From positions 186,001-250,000 of the forward strand of contig NZ_BSTL01000013.1 in the NCBI RefSeq assembly GCF_030269485.1: a stretch of DNA of 64,000 nt, read 5' to 3'. The stretch is from Actinoplanes sp. NBRC 103695 (GTDB lineage: Bacteria; Actinomycetota; Actinomycetes; Mycobacteriales; Micromonosporaceae). This document shows positions 40,669-49,359 of the stretch, piece after piece. Both the position numbers and the translations under genes were made by a program. Each line of letters begins with the position of its first letter. Within the stretch, counting starts at the first letter, position 1. Below the pieces are notes generated by a model, which did not search any database, had not been told where the DNA came from, and saw nothing but the letters and a program-made list of their open reading frames with translations.

Positions 40669-40735
40669 GCTCAGGGCACAATGAGCACGCTCAGGACACA
40701 TAGGCGCGCTCAGGGCAGATGGGACGCTCAGGGCA
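40669..40735. repeat. four GCTCAGGGCA-type repeats across the DHFR-like stop
   Basis: GCTCAGGGCA starts at 40669, 40708 and 40726 and as GCTCAGGACA at 40689, an 18-20-base period. The last copy includes the stop codon of the DHFR-like gene (minus strand), so the array lies in its 3' end and the ArsR leader. Confidence 0.75.
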
Positions 40736-41258
40736 CGTAGGTCAGGACGGCGACGCCGGTCTTGGTGGTCCAGGAGTTCGCCAGGGACAGGGCGACCTTG
40801 GTGCCCTCGTCCCACAGCCGGCGGCCGGAGCCGACCACCACCGGGAAGACCATGATCCGGTACTCGTCGACGAGGTTGTGCTTGGTCAGGTAGTTGAGCA
40901 GGTTGCCGCTGCCGTTGACGACGATGCTGTCGTGCTCGTCCTTGAGCCGGCGAACGGCCTCGGCGACGTCGCCCTGGATGAACGACGCGTTCCACTCCGG
41001 CTCGGTGAGCGTGGTGGTGGCGACCTGCTTGGGCATCGCGTTGAACTTGCGGCCGAACTCGCCGGTCTCGGCCTCCATCGCCGGCCAGGCCTCCTTGAAG
41101 CCCTCGTACGTCACCCGGCCGAGCAGCTGGATGTCGGCGGCCATGGTGTTCTGGAACTGCCAGTCCTGCAGCTCGTCGTTGAAGTAGGGCCCGCTCCAGG
41201 ACGGCTCCTCGAAGACGCCGTCGAGAGTCACATACTCCACCGCGTAGATCTTGCCCAT
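40728..41258 (-). CDS. dihydrofolate-reductase-family protein (RibD C-terminal-like)
   Basis: 176 residues. IYAVEYVTLDGVFEEP opens a DHFR/RibD fold, followed by AADIQLLGRVTYEGFKEAWP, VRRLKDEHDSIVVNGSGNLLNYLTKHNLVDEYRIMVFPVVVGSGRRLW, which holds the NADPH-site GSG. These proteins reduce pterin- or pyrimidine-like compounds; many have no known substrate. It heads a two-gene set with the ArsR regulator, a pairing common in actinobacteria. GTG/ATG start is clear at the ATG. An AT-rich region upstream faces the MFS gene. Confidence 0.82.
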   Translation of the reverse strand: MGKIYAVEYVTLDGVFEEPSWSGPYFNDELQDWQFQNTMAADIQLLGRVTYEGFKEAWPAMEAETGEFGRKFNAMPKQVATTTLTEPEWNASFIQGDVAEAVRRLKDEHDSIVVNGSGNLLNYLTKHNLVDEYRIMVFPVVVGSGRRLWDEGTKVALSLANSWTTKTGVAVLTYVP

Positions 41259-41279
41259 CCTGACTCACCCCTCGTGCTT

Positions 41280-41312
41280 TACCCTCTGGTTAATTAGCTG
41301 ATTGGTAAAATA
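41280..41312. promoter_or_regulatory. AT-rich divergent promoter/operator region
   Basis: GGTTAATTAGCTGATTGGTAA with TAAAAT stands out from the GC-rich surroundings. TTAATTAGCTGATTGGTAA is an imperfect inverted repeat. TAAAAT can act as a -10 for the MFS gene. A shared regulator for the MFS and DHFR-like genes could bind here. Confidence 0.4.
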
Positions 41313-41406
41313 CGCATCCGCCACGAGGGACGTCAAGCGACACTGGACGCGGAAGATCCGGACGTCTAATGTCCGAGAAACTTTCACGATGGCGTCAGGG
41401 GTGCAG

Positions 41407-42636
41407 ATGGCGGTCGCGGCGCTCGCCGAGCCGGTCGTACCCGTGCGGCGGTCCTGGATCGGGCTCCTCTTCGCCGCGAACCTGGGCCTCTTCACCGCGA
41501 GCTTCACCCCGGTGCAGGTGCTGCTGCCGCTGCAGATCGCCGGCCTCGGCATCAGCGGCAAGGAGGCCGCGCTCGGGTGGGTGACCGGGGCGGCGGCCGT
41601 GTGCAGCATCATCGCCGCTCCGCTGTCCGGGATGCTCTCCGACCGCACCCGCCCGCGGCTGTTCGGCCGGGTCTTCGGCCGCCGGCACGTATGGACGCTC
41701 GGCGGCTGCCTCACCGCCGCGATCGGGCTGGCCTGGCTCGGTCAGGCGCCCACACTGCTCGCGGTCGGCGCCGGGTGGTGCGTGGCGCAGATCGGGCTGA
41801 ACGCGATGCAGGCCTCGCTGAGCGCGGCGGTTCCCGACCGGGTGCCGGTTCCCCAGCGCGGCTTCGTCTCCGGCTGGGTCGGCATGCCACAGGCGCTCGG
41901 TCTGGTGCTGGGCGCCGTACTCGTCACCGCGATCTTCTCCGGCGTCTCCACCGGCTATGCCGTGCTGGCCGTCGTGCTGGTCCTGCTCGGTGTGCCGTTC
42001 GCTCTGGCCACACCGGACGATCCGATCGAGCGTGCGCAGGTCGTCCGGCCCACCTGGCGGATCGACGTGCGGGGGAACCCGGACTTCGCGTGGGCCTGGG
42101 GCACCCGGTTCCTGGTCCTGCTCGGCAACGCGCTGGGCACGCTCTACCTGCTGTACTTCCTCACCGACCGGGTCAAGGTGACGGATCCCGAGGGCGGGCT
42201 GCTGATCCTGATCCTGCTCTACACCGTCGGCATGGTCGTCACGGCGGTGTTCTTCGGCCGGCTGTCCGACCGGACCGGCCGGCGCAAGATCTTCGTGATC
42301 TGGTCCGGCGTGGTCATGGCGGCGGCCGCGCTCATCCTGGCGATCCGGCCGACCTGGCCCGCCGCGATCGTGGCGGCCCTGCTGCTGGGGCTCGGCTTCG
42401 GCATCTACCTCGCGGTCGACACCGCGCTGATCACCCAGGTCCTTCCCGCGGCCAGTGACCGCGCGAAGGACCTGGGCGTCATCAACATCGCGTCGTCCGC
42501 CCCGCAGGTGCTGGGGCCGGCGATCTCCGCTCCCCTGGTCACCCATCTGGGCGGGTACTCGACGCTGTTCGGAGTCACCGCGGCCGTGATGCTGCTGGGC
42601 AGCGTCCTGGTCACGCGAATCCGATCCGTCGACTAG
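41407..42636 (+). CDS. major facilitator superfamily transporter
   Basis: 409 residues with about 12 membrane helices. LLFAANLGLFTASFTPVQVLLPLQIAGLGISGKEAALGWVTGAAAVCSIIAAPLSGMLSDRTRPRLFGRVFGRRHVW includes the MFS motif A-like GMLSDR. The second half has FGRLSDRTGRRKIFVIWSG, the repeat of the same loop. Probably a drug or metabolite exporter. The ATG is favoured because AGGGG lies five bases upstream; two upstream starts are possible. The stop overlaps that of the opposite chitinase gene (CTAG). Confidence 0.82.
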   Translation: MAVAALAEPVVPVRRSWIGLLFAANLGLFTASFTPVQVLLPLQIAGLGISGKEAALGWVTGAAAVCSIIAAPLSGMLSDRTRPRLFGRVFGRRHVWTLGGCLTAAIGLAWLGQAPTLLAVGAGWCVAQIGLNAMQASLSAAVPDRVPVPQRGFVSGWVGMPQALGLVLGAVLVTAIFSGVSTGYAVLAVVLVLLGVPFALATPDDPIERAQVVRPTWRIDVRGNPDFAWAWGTRFLVLLGNALGTLYLLYFLTDRVKVTDPEGGLLILILLYTVGMVVTAVFFGRLSDRTGRRKIFVIWSGVVMAAAALILAIRPTWPAAIVAALLLGLGFGIYLAVDTALITQVLPAASDRAKDLGVINIASSAPQVLGPAISAPLVTHLGGYSTLFGVTAAVMLLGSVLVTRIRSVD

Positions 42637-44000
42637 GCCGGCAGCGTCCAGCGCTGGTTCGCGCCGGCGAAGCAGTCCCAGATCTGCAGGCGGGTGCCGT
42701 TCGCCGAGGAGTTGCCCGCGGCGTCCAGGCACTTGCCGCTGCCGGTGTTGACCAGCGTGCCGTTCGACTGCGCCGACCAGCTCTGCGCGCCCGAGCCGTT
42801 GCAGTCGTAGATCTGGACCAGGCTGCCGTTGGCGGTGCCGGCCGCGTTCACGTCCAGGCACTTGCCCAGGCCGCGGATGGTGCCGTCGGTGCCGACCGTC
42901 CAGGACTGCGCGCCCGAGCCGTTGCAGTCGTACAGCTGGACCGCGGTGCCGTTCGCGCTGTTCGCCGCGTTGATGTCCACGCACTTGCCGGCGATGCCGG
43001 TGATCGCACCGGTACGCCCGGGCGGCGGGGTCGTGCCACCGCCGGTCGCGGTCTCGTAGATCGCGCTGACCAGCGACGTCGAACCGGTGGTGTCCTGCGA
43101 CAGCTCCCAGTTCATGATGCCGCCGGCGTTGGCCATGGCCCACGTGGTCTTGCGCCGGATCGTCGGCAGGCCGTTGTAGCACTCGCCGGCCGAGGTGCAG
43201 TCGCGGTTGGCGTTGGCCGGATCCCGCGCGACCAGGCTGCTGTACGCGATGTAGTCGACGCTGCCGCCCCGGCTGTAGAACGGGACGCCCAGCACGGTCT
43301 TGGCCTTGGGCAGGCCACGGTTCTTCCAGAAGTTCGCCGCGGCGATCGACCAGTCGTAGTTGGCGTGCGGGCTGCCGCCGTCGTACGCCATGATGTTGAG
43401 CCAGTCCACCACGCCGAACACGGCCGGCTGGACGAAGTTGGCGGTGCCACCCTCGCTGACCACGGCGGCGGTGAGCAGCTTGCCCTCGGCGTGCAGGGCG
43501 TTGCCGAGCTGGGTCATCAACGCGGTGAAGTTGGTGCTCTCCGCGCTGCTGTCCGGGTACTCCCAGTCGATGTCGACGCCGTCCAGGCCGTACGTCCGGA
43601 CCGCGCTCATCACGGCGTTGACGAACGTGGTGCGGGTGCCCGAGGAGGCGGCCAGCGCCTCGAAGTTGTTGTCGTTGCCGTCGTTCCAGCCACCGATGGC
43701 CAGCGACACCTTGGTGTTGTTCTGGTGTCCCAGCGAGACGAGCTGCTGGAGCTTGCTGGTGTTCTCGATCGGCTGGAGCGAGCCGTTGGCGTTGGGCAGC
43801 GCGAACGCGTAGTTGATGTGGGTGAGCTTGGTGTACTGGATGGCGGTGACGCTGCCCGCCCAGGAGGGCATGTAGCCGACGCTCTTGAAGCCGTTCGGCA
43901 GTACGGCGGCCTGCGACGTGCCCTGGACGGCGATGGCGGCGGCGGTCCCTGCGACGAGCACCGCGGCGGACGCGGCCAGGGCTCGAAGTCTGCGCTTCAT
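42633..44000 (-). CDS. secreted GH18 chitinase with ricin-B-type lectin domain
   Basis: 455 residues. A signal peptide (about 1-32, RRLRALAASAAVLVAGTAAAIAV, with an AQA-type cleavage) precedes a GH18 domain: VGYMPSWAGSV, SLAIGGWNDG, and YGLDGVDIDWEYPD with DxxDxDxE, then IMAYDGG and GGIMNWELSQD. After a TPPPG linker, about 310-455 is a ricin-B beta-trefoil with three QxW-type repeats (GKCVDINAANSANGTAVQLYDCNGSGAQSW and two more). The trefoil likely binds carbohydrate. Start ATG chosen before the signal peptide. An 8-bp inverted repeat lies upstream. Chitin use is inferred from domain content. Confidence 0.9.
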   Translation of the reverse strand: MKRRLRALAASAAVLVAGTAAAIAVQGTSQAAVLPNGFKSVGYMPSWAGSVTAIQYTKLTHINYAFALPNANGSLQPIENTSKLQQLVSLGHQNNTKVSLAIGGWNDGNDNNFEALAASSGTRTTFVNAVMSAVRTYGLDGVDIDWEYPDSSAESTNFTALMTQLGNALHAEGKLLTAAVVSEGGTANFVQPAVFGVVDWLNIMAYDGGSPHANYDWSIAAANFWKNRGLPKAKTVLGVPFYSRGGSVDYIAYSSLVARDPANANRDCTSAGECYNGLPTIRRKTTWAMANAGGIMNWELSQDTTGSTSLVSAIYETATGGGTTPPPGRTGAITGIAGKCVDINAANSANGTAVQLYDCNGSGAQSWTVGTDGTIRGLGKCLDVNAAGTANGSLVQIYDCNGSGAQSWSAQSNGTLVNTGSGKCLDAAGNSSANGTRLQIWDCFAGANQRWTLPA

Positions 44001-44040
44001 GGGGATGAGGCCCTTCACTCTTTGGGGGATGTAGGGGCCT

Positions 44041-44067
44041 GAATATTAAGAAGGTTTACTAATATTC
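44041..44067. promoter_or_regulatory. AT-rich inverted repeat upstream of the second chitinase
   Basis: GAATATTA and TAATATTC are perfect 8-bp arms separated by 11 bases, located 40-66 bases before the chitinase start, with TAATAT as a possible -10 on the minus strand. The low-GC repeat stands out sharply and may be an operator for chitin control. Confidence 0.5.
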
Positions 44068-44131
44068 GTCAATACATGACGTGATAGAAGCCCGGTGAAA
44101 AGATGCTCGACGAGCGCCGTAGGCTTGTCGG

Positions 44132-45538
44132 GTGACTGTGCGCGTACGCTTCGCCCCCTCTCCGACCGGCATGTTCCACGTCGGCGGCGCCCGCTCGGCG
44201 CTGCAGAACTGGATCTTCGCCAAGCAACACGACGGCGTGTTCGTGCTGCGTATCGAGGACACCGACACCAGCCGAAACCGTCCGGAATGGACCGAGGGCA
44301 TCCTCGCCGCGATGGACTGGATCGGCATCGAGCGCGACACGTACGAGGGCCCGTACTACCAGTCGTCCTACGCCGACGAGCACACCGCCGCCGCCACCCG
44401 CCTCTACGCCGAGGGCCGCGCGTACTACTGCGACTGCACCCGCGAGGAGGTCGCCCTGCGCAGCACCGACAAGACCCCCGGCTACGACGGCTTCTGCCGC
44501 GACCGCGCGCTCCCGCCGGGCGAGAAGACGGCACTTCGCTTCCGTACGCCGGACGAGGGCGAGACCGTGGTGAACGACATGGTCCGCGGCAAGCCGACGT
44601 TCCGGAACGAGCTCCTCGAGGACTTCGTCATCGCCCGCAGCGACGGCAGCGCGGTGTTCCTGCTGGCCAATGTGGTCGACGACATCAGCATGCGCATCAC
44701 CCACGTGATCCGCGGCGAGGAGCACCTGCCCAACACCCCCAAGCAGCAGCTGCTCTGGGAGGCGCTGGGCGCCGAGCCGCCGGTCTGGGGACACGTTCCC
44801 GTGATCGTGAACGAGAAGCGGCAGAAGCTGTCCAAGCGGCGGGACAAGGTGGCACTGGAGGCGTACCGCGACGAGGGCTATCTCGCCGCGACCATGCGCA
44901 ACTACCTGATGCTGCTCGGCTGGGCGCCGTCCGGTGACCGCGAGATCGTGCCGTGGTCGGAGATCGAGGCGGAGTACCGGATCGACGAGGTCAACCACGC
45001 GCCCGCGTTCTTCGACGTCAAGAAGCTGCGGGCGTTCAACGGCGACTACATCCGCGCCCTCAGCGGGAGCGAGTTCGCCGCGGTGTGCGCGCCCTGGCTG
45101 AGCGGCACGGACACCATCGCCGCCCCGCCGTGGGATCCGGCCGCCTTCGACTCGGCCGTGTTCGCGGCGGTGGCGCCGCTGGCGCAGACCCGGATAGCGG
45201 TGCTCTCCGAGATCGTCGAGTACGTGGACTTCTTCTTCCTGGACGAGCCGGCGATCGACGAGGCTTCCTGGGCGAAGGCCATGAAAGAGGGTGCAGCGGA
45301 CATTTTGGACGCGACGCTGGCCGCTTTCTCCGCACTGCCGTCGTGGACCGCCGAGCCGCTCAAGGAGGCGCTCGAGGCGGTCGGCGCCGAACGCGGGCTC
45401 AAGCTCGGCAAGACTCAGGCGCCGGTTCGCGTAGCGGTCACCGGACGCTCCGTGGGACTCCCGCTCTTCGAGTCACTCGAGGTGCTCGGCCGAGACCGTA
45501 CGGTCACCCGGATCCGTGCCGCGCGAGAGCGTCTCTGA
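44132..45538 (+). CDS. gltX: glutamyl-tRNA synthetase
   Basis: 468 residues. FAPSPTGMFHVGGARSALQNW carries the class I HIGH-like motif (FHVG), YCDCTREE the Cys-rich insert, and KRQKLSKRRDKVALEAY the KLSKR loop. Catalyses Glu-tRNA(Glu) formation, and Glu-tRNA(Gln) where the amidotransferase route operates. GTG start, with the whole N-terminus of the family present. It is not in an obvious operon; the next gene begins about 250 bases later. Confidence 0.95.
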   Translation: MTVRVRFAPSPTGMFHVGGARSALQNWIFAKQHDGVFVLRIEDTDTSRNRPEWTEGILAAMDWIGIERDTYEGPYYQSSYADEHTAAATRLYAEGRAYYCDCTREEVALRSTDKTPGYDGFCRDRALPPGEKTALRFRTPDEGETVVNDMVRGKPTFRNELLEDFVIARSDGSAVFLLANVVDDISMRITHVIRGEEHLPNTPKQQLLWEALGAEPPVWGHVPVIVNEKRQKLSKRRDKVALEAYRDEGYLAATMRNYLMLLGWAPSGDREIVPWSEIEAEYRIDEVNHAPAFFDVKKLRAFNGDYIRALSGSEFAAVCAPWLSGTDTIAAPPWDPAAFDSAVFAAVAPLAQTRIAVLSEIVEYVDFFFLDEPAIDEASWAKAMKEGAADILDATLAAFSALPSWTAEPLKEALEAVGAERGLKLGKTQAPVRVAVTGRSVGLPLFESLEVLGRDRTVTRIRAARERL

Positions 45539-45650
45539 ACCGTTATCCAAGGCGGGCAACGGGCACCCGGCCTGCGACGTCATAGGTGTATGACCGTCCA
45601 CTGGCCGGGTGACCAGGACACCACCGGGTTGCCGGTTACGTATACGATTC

Positions 45651-45671
45651 GGCTGCCGATCATCGGCAGCC
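45651..45671. promoter_or_regulatory. 21-bp near-perfect palindrome
   Basis: Ten-base arms GGCTGCCGAT and ATCGGCAGCC flank a single C. It lies 112 bases after the gltX stop and 119 before the next start, just after a TATACG box, so either a compact terminator-like hairpin or an operator is possible. Confidence 0.55.
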
Positions 45672-45790
45672 ATCGGCCGGTCGGCGGATCCCAGATAGCT
45701 CCAAATCGTCCCTTCGTCAGATGCGGCGAGCCGAGTTTCCGGGAAGTCTGTCTACGACGGGGCACAGCACGGGGCGGCGGGGAGGCCGGG

Positions 45791-46441
45791 ATGGTTCAAG
45801 GGACGATCACGCGAGTCGTGTCGGCGGCGTGCGCGCTCGCTGCCGCGTTCGCCTTGGTCGTCGGCCTGGCTCCAGCCACGGCTCAGGCGGCGCCGAAAGC
45901 GGCGAAACCTGACGCGGTGGCCATCACCGGGACCGGCATCCAGAAGATCACCGTGACCAGCGCCCAGCAGAGCGAGCTGTTCCAGCTCCTGCTCAGCGAG
46001 GTCAGCTGGATGTCGTCGGCGACGCCGCAGACCAACCCGCCCAAGGCGAAAAACCTCGGCCCCAAGTACGTCATCGTGGTCTCGGCCGGCGGCAAGGCCC
46101 AGCAGGCGTACGAGCTGTACCCGATGGCCGTCGGCGGCCCGCGCGCACACCGCGCCGCCAAGCAGCCCGCCGGCAAGACCACGGACGGCTGGTTCTACGG
46201 CCGGCTCACCATGTCGGAGTCCCTGCGTTACGCCGGGATCCCGCTGGAGAAGCGCAGCGACATCGGCGGCATCGGCGGCGGCTTCTCCGAGCAGTCGACG
46301 GCCGAGGAAGTCAACCCGGTCGACACGGTCAACGAGGCCTTCGGCCAATTCCGCCAGCTGTTCCTCCTCAACGGCGCGGTCCTCGTCGTGATCCTCTTCG
46401 GTCTGGCCGGCATCGCGTTCCTCATCCGCCGCCGCGTCTAG
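45791..46441 (+). CDS. secreted, C-terminally anchored hypothetical protein
   Basis: 216 residues. A signal peptide (about 1-35, ITRVVSAACALAAAFALVVGLA, then AQAAP) and a C-terminal membrane helix (about 190-212, FLLNGAVLVVILFGLAGIAFLI) with RRRV at the end indicate a surface protein anchored in the membrane. The extracellular part contains GIQKITVTSAQQSELFQLLLSEVSWM and GLY-type strands (KYVIVVSAGGKAQQAYELYPM). GGGGAGG lies about five bases before the ATG. No enzyme motif was seen; function unknown. Confidence 0.65.
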   Translation: MVQGTITRVVSAACALAAAFALVVGLAPATAQAAPKAAKPDAVAITGTGIQKITVTSAQQSELFQLLLSEVSWMSSATPQTNPPKAKNLGPKYVIVVSAGGKAQQAYELYPMAVGGPRAHRAAKQPAGKTTDGWFYGRLTMSESLRYAGIPLEKRSDIGGIGGGFSEQSTAEEVNPVDTVNEAFGQFRQLFLLNGAVLVVILFGLAGIAFLIRRRV

Positions 46442-46488
46442 CTCGGCGACTCGGCCGCGTCCCGATCCAGCGGTTCGGCCGCCCGGCG

Positions 46489-48078
46489 CTAGCGGTTCGC
46501 CGGGACGGGCACCTTCAGCACGGGACAGGCGGCGTCCGGTCCCGTGCATTGCTCGTCAAGGTCAAAGGCTGCCATCACGCGTACGTCCACAGCGACGCGA
46601 GCGACCTGCGCCGCGGTCAACGGGGGACGCCCGTCGGCCCGCCTGCCCGTGCCACGCTCGCCGGTGGCCATGACCGCGACCACCCGGCCGTCCGACAGCC
46701 GCCGGGCCATCGCCTCCTGCACCTGCCAGTCCACGTCCCGGTCGTCGGAGTAGCGGACGTACTCGACGTCCCCGCCACCCATCGGCCGGGCACACGCCTC
46801 GCGGTCACTGAGCACCGGGAAGCACAGCCCGTCCGGCGCCAGGTAGGCCGCCACCTCGATCAGCCCCCGCGGCCGGCCCGACCTGGCGTCGGCCACGGCG
46901 TACTGCCGCCACCCCACACCCGCCGACGGCTCCCGCCGGACCGCGCGCAGACCGTTGTCCCGCAGAACGGGCTCGAGGGTCACCAGCACCGGGTCGACCA
47001 CCGGAGCGGGCCCCGCGACCGGCGTGGCCACCTGCTTGCGCAGGTAGGGCGTCGGGATCACGGCGGTGGCCAGCGCATAGCCGAACGCGGCGACCACCAC
47101 GGCCGAGACCAGCCCCGCCGTGACGACCCGGCGCACCCGGCGGCGGCGCAGCTTCTCGGCACGCCGGTAGACCGCGGCGACCCCCTCACCGACCGGCGGC
47201 TCGCCGATCAGGACCCCGGCGAGCAGCCCGCCCTTCGCCTCGCCTGCCTGCGCGGCCCACTCCCCCAGGTCATCGGTCGGCCCGTCGACCGGTCGGCGCG
47301 CCACCAGATCATCCATCCGTACGGGGTTCTGAGCCGGCGTGGCGACCCTCGGACCCGGCGTCCGGCCGTCGGCCAGCCTGAGCTGCGGGGACGCCTTCCC
47401 GGGCGCCCGGGCGATCGGCTCGGCCCTGAGCACGTCCCGCGGGGTTTCCACCGTCGTGTTCCGGGCCTCGCCCACGGGCACGTTCCGGGCTTCGACTTCG
47501 GCCTCGGCCCGGGCTTCGACTTCGGGCTCGGCCTCGGCGGTCGCCGCTTCCACGGGCCGCGCCCCACTCTCCTGATCACCTTCGGCCATCGCCGCGGGCG
47601 CAGCAGTCGTCCCGGCCGTCTCGGTCCCGGCCGTCTCAGTCCCGGCCGTCTCAGTCCCGGCCGTCTCAGTCCCGGCCGTCTCAGTCTTGCGCGCGAACTT
47701 GCCGTCCGAACCGCGTCGTGGCGACGTCCTTGGTTTCGCGGAGCGGCGCTTCCTGCCGTCCGCAAGGGACTCAGACTCCAGTTCCGCAGCCCGAAGGGAT
47801 TCCGACTCCGGCTTTGGCTCTGGCCGGCTGGCGAACTCCGGCTCCGGAGGATAGGGACTCCGCGCTTGGCGGCGGCTCCGGGAGGTGCTCGGTGAGGCTT
47901 TCCGCTGCTCGGTGGCCGTCATGGCGGCTTCGACATCGCCGGCGGCCGCCGACTTCGCGCGGTCGGATTCCACGGTGAGAGCGTCGTCGGCGACGTCGGC
48001 GGTAGGCCCGGAGCGGTCGCCAGCCCCGGAGCGGTCACCAGTCCCGGAGCGGTCGCCGCCGGTCGGGTCGCCGGTCAT
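46489..48078 (-). CDS. single-pass membrane protein with long low-complexity N-terminus, partner of the sigma factor
   Basis: 529 residues. The first 330 are low complexity: GDRSGxG repeats at the start, then charged Pro/Arg/Ser stretches, five ETAGT-type repeats (about 131-156) and acidic Glu-rich runs. One membrane helix at about 338-358 (VVTAGLVSAVVVAAFGYALATAVI) follows a basic RRRRVRRV. The outside domain (about 365-529) has FPVLSDREACARPMGGGDVEYVRYSDDRDVDWQV. It starts 43 bases after the sigma gene and may act as anti-sigma or sensor, inferred from the pairing; no anti-sigma motif was recognised. Confidence 0.6.
   Translation of the reverse strand: MTGDPTGGDRSGTGDRSGAGDRSGPTADVADDALTVESDRAKSAAAGDVEAAMTATEQRKASPSTSRSRRQARSPYPPEPEFASRPEPKPESESLRAAELESESLADGRKRRSAKPRTSPRRGSDGKFARKTETAGTETAGTETAGTETAGTETAGTTAAPAAMAEGDQESGARPVEAATAEAEPEVEARAEAEVEARNVPVGEARNTTVETPRDVLRAEPIARAPGKASPQLRLADGRTPGPRVATPAQNPVRMDDLVARRPVDGPTDDLGEWAAQAGEAKGGLLAGVLIGEPPVGEGVAAVYRRAEKLRRRRVRRVVTAGLVSAVVVAAFGYALATAVIPTPYLRKQVATPVAGPAPVVDPVLVTLEPVLRDNGLRAVRREPSAGVGWRQYAVADARSGRPRGLIEVAAYLAPDGLCFPVLSDREACARPMGGGDVEYVRYSDDRDVDWQVQEAMARRLSDGRVVAVMATGERGTGRRADGRPPLTAAQVARVAVDVRVMAAFDLDEQCTGPDAACPVLKVPVPANR
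47608..47686 (-). repeat. 15-bp in-frame tandem repeat, five copies
   Basis: Units of CCGGCCGTCTCAGTC (some CGGT) repeat five times, encoding ETAGT units in the low-complexity part of the sigma-partner protein. All lengths are multiples of three, so the frame is kept. Confidence 0.9.
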
Positions 48079-48137
48079 GCGGGCACCGCCCCAGGCTGAT
48101 CGATGCCGGTCAGGTCGGCGGTCATGCCGGCACCGCC
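48009..48137 (-). repeat. 18-bp and 33-bp repeats around the sigma-partner start
   Basis: Three 18-bp units CCGGAGCGGTCGCCAGCC-type (about 48009-48060) encode GDRSG repeats. A 33-bp imperfect repeat lies at 48058-48090 and 48105-48137, a 47-bp period; the second copy spans the sigma stop and the first spans the partner's ATG. This duplication may have created the present gene start. Confidence 0.75.
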
Positions 48138-48604
48138 TCCGGGCTGAGGAGGTCCTCGAGGGCGGCCAGGCCGGCTGCCTCGTAGGCCTCGACGCGGGCG
48201 TCGAGCAGGTCGAGGATGTCGGCGGTCTCGTCGACGGCGAAGCCGTCCCACTGCCGCAGGACGATCACCGCCCGGCACCGCGGGGACAGCTTGTGCAGGG
48301 CGTCCAGTACGAGAATCGCGCGGATCTGGTCGGTGTCCCCGCCCGCGGCGTCCGGGGTGGCGACGAAGACATGCTCGCGCCGCGGCGCCTTGCGCTGGAA
48401 GGCGGCCATCACGTCCGCGTAGACGTACGCGTCCGGCTCGTCCACCGCGCCGCGGGCGCTCTCGTTCACGTACCGGGCCAGCGCGGCCTGGGTGACCTCC
48501 TCGGCGTGCGCCCAGTCCCCGCACATCAGGAAGGCGGACCGCCGCAGATCCCGATACCGTCCGGCCACGAAGTCGTGCAGCCCCTCGTCCTCGTCGCCAG
48601 CCAT
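48122..48604 (-). CDS. ECF sigma factor (SigE-type family)
   Basis: 160 residues. HDFVAGRYRDLRRSAFLMCGDWAHAEEVTQAALARYV is region 2 (with the shortened 2.4 of the SigE family), and LDALHKLSPRCRAVIVLRQWDGFAVDETADILDLLDARVEAYEAAGLAALE is region 4. It directs RNA polymerase to a small regulon, probably envelope- or stress-related. The ATG follows a small gap from an in-frame upstream extension that lacks a ribosome site. Its partner gene follows 43 bases downstream. The TetR gene lies upstream on the same strand. Confidence 0.85.
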   Translation of the reverse strand: MAGDEDEGLHDFVAGRYRDLRRSAFLMCGDWAHAEEVTQAALARYVNESARGAVDEPDAYVYADVMAAFQRKAPRREHVFVATPDAAGGDTDQIRAILVLDALHKLSPRCRAVIVLRQWDGFAVDETADILDLLDARVEAYEAAGLAALEDLLSPEAVPA

Positions 48605-48678
48605 CTTCCGCCTCCGGTTGACGTACCTTTTGCACCCATTTATAGGCTGCCGCATGCGAGACCGACGCAGAACCGCAC

Positions 48679-49359
48679 TCACCGCCCCCGAACGGCGACC
48701 TCCACCAGCCGGACCAGGTCCTCCAGGTCGGCGTCGAACTCCGCCGCACCCGCCCCTTCACGACCAGCCGTCTCCCCAGCGGTGGGCGCGGGCGGCTCAG
48801 ACCGGCGGGGCGCCCCCGAGGTGACGGCGGCGAGCGGGCCGGAGCAGTCAGCCGAGGTCGGGCCGGCGCGGGCGGAGAGGTCCAGCGGCGAGGAGCCGGG
48901 GAGTCCGCCGGTGATCTCGCCGGTCGCGTAGCCCAGAAGGAACGCGCAGATCATCCGCGCCAGACGCGGCTCGTCGGCGGCTCCGGCTCCGGCGTCGTGC
49001 AGCACGCCACGGAGGGCGGCGGCCAGCCAGGAGGCCGACGCGCCGGCCGCCGAGCGGTTGAGCAGCAACGGGAACGCGCCGGGATGGGTGTGAGCCAACG
49101 CCCGGACGGCACGGCCGAGGGCGCGGAGCCGCTGACGCCAGTCGAGGTGGCCGGGGTCGGCGCAGGCGGCGCCGAGTTCGAGGTGCAGGAGATCGACCAG
49201 GCCGTCGAGCAGGGCGTCCTTCCCCCCGACGTACGGGTACAGCGCCATCGACGTGAGTCCGACGCGTTCGGCGACCGCGCGCATCGACATGGCGGCCAGG
49301 CCGCGCTCGTCGACCAGAGCGAGTGCCTGGTCAAGGATCAGCCGCCTCTTGTCATCCAC
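48679..49359 (-). CDS. TetR family transcriptional regulator
   Basis: 226 residues. RRLILDQALALVDERGLAAMSMRAVAERVGLTSMALYPYVGGKDALLDGLVDLL is the TetR DNA-binding domain, with ALYPYVGGKDAL in place of the usual YxxFxxKxxL. The C-terminal half (RALGRAVRALAHTHPGAFPLLLNR, RMICAFLLGYATGEI) matches the TetR_C-type ligand domain. A Pro/Ala-rich stretch (about 185-215) is a low-complexity insert. GTG start. It precedes the sigma gene on the same strand but the 74-bp gap suggests separate control. Confidence 0.82.
   Translation of the reverse strand: MDDKRRLILDQALALVDERGLAAMSMRAVAERVGLTSMALYPYVGGKDALLDGLVDLLHLELGAACADPGHLDWRQRLRALGRAVRALAHTHPGAFPLLLNRSAAGASASWLAAALRGVLHDAGAGAADEPRLARMICAFLLGYATGEITGGLPGSSPLDLSARAGPTSADCSGPLAAVTSGAPRRSEPPAPTAGETAGREGAGAAEFDADLEDLVRLVEVAVRGR

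Noticed and set aside
45590..45790. N-terminal extension of the surface-protein gene
   Set aside because: It would put 67 residues before a perfect signal peptide, whose ATG has its own ribosome site.
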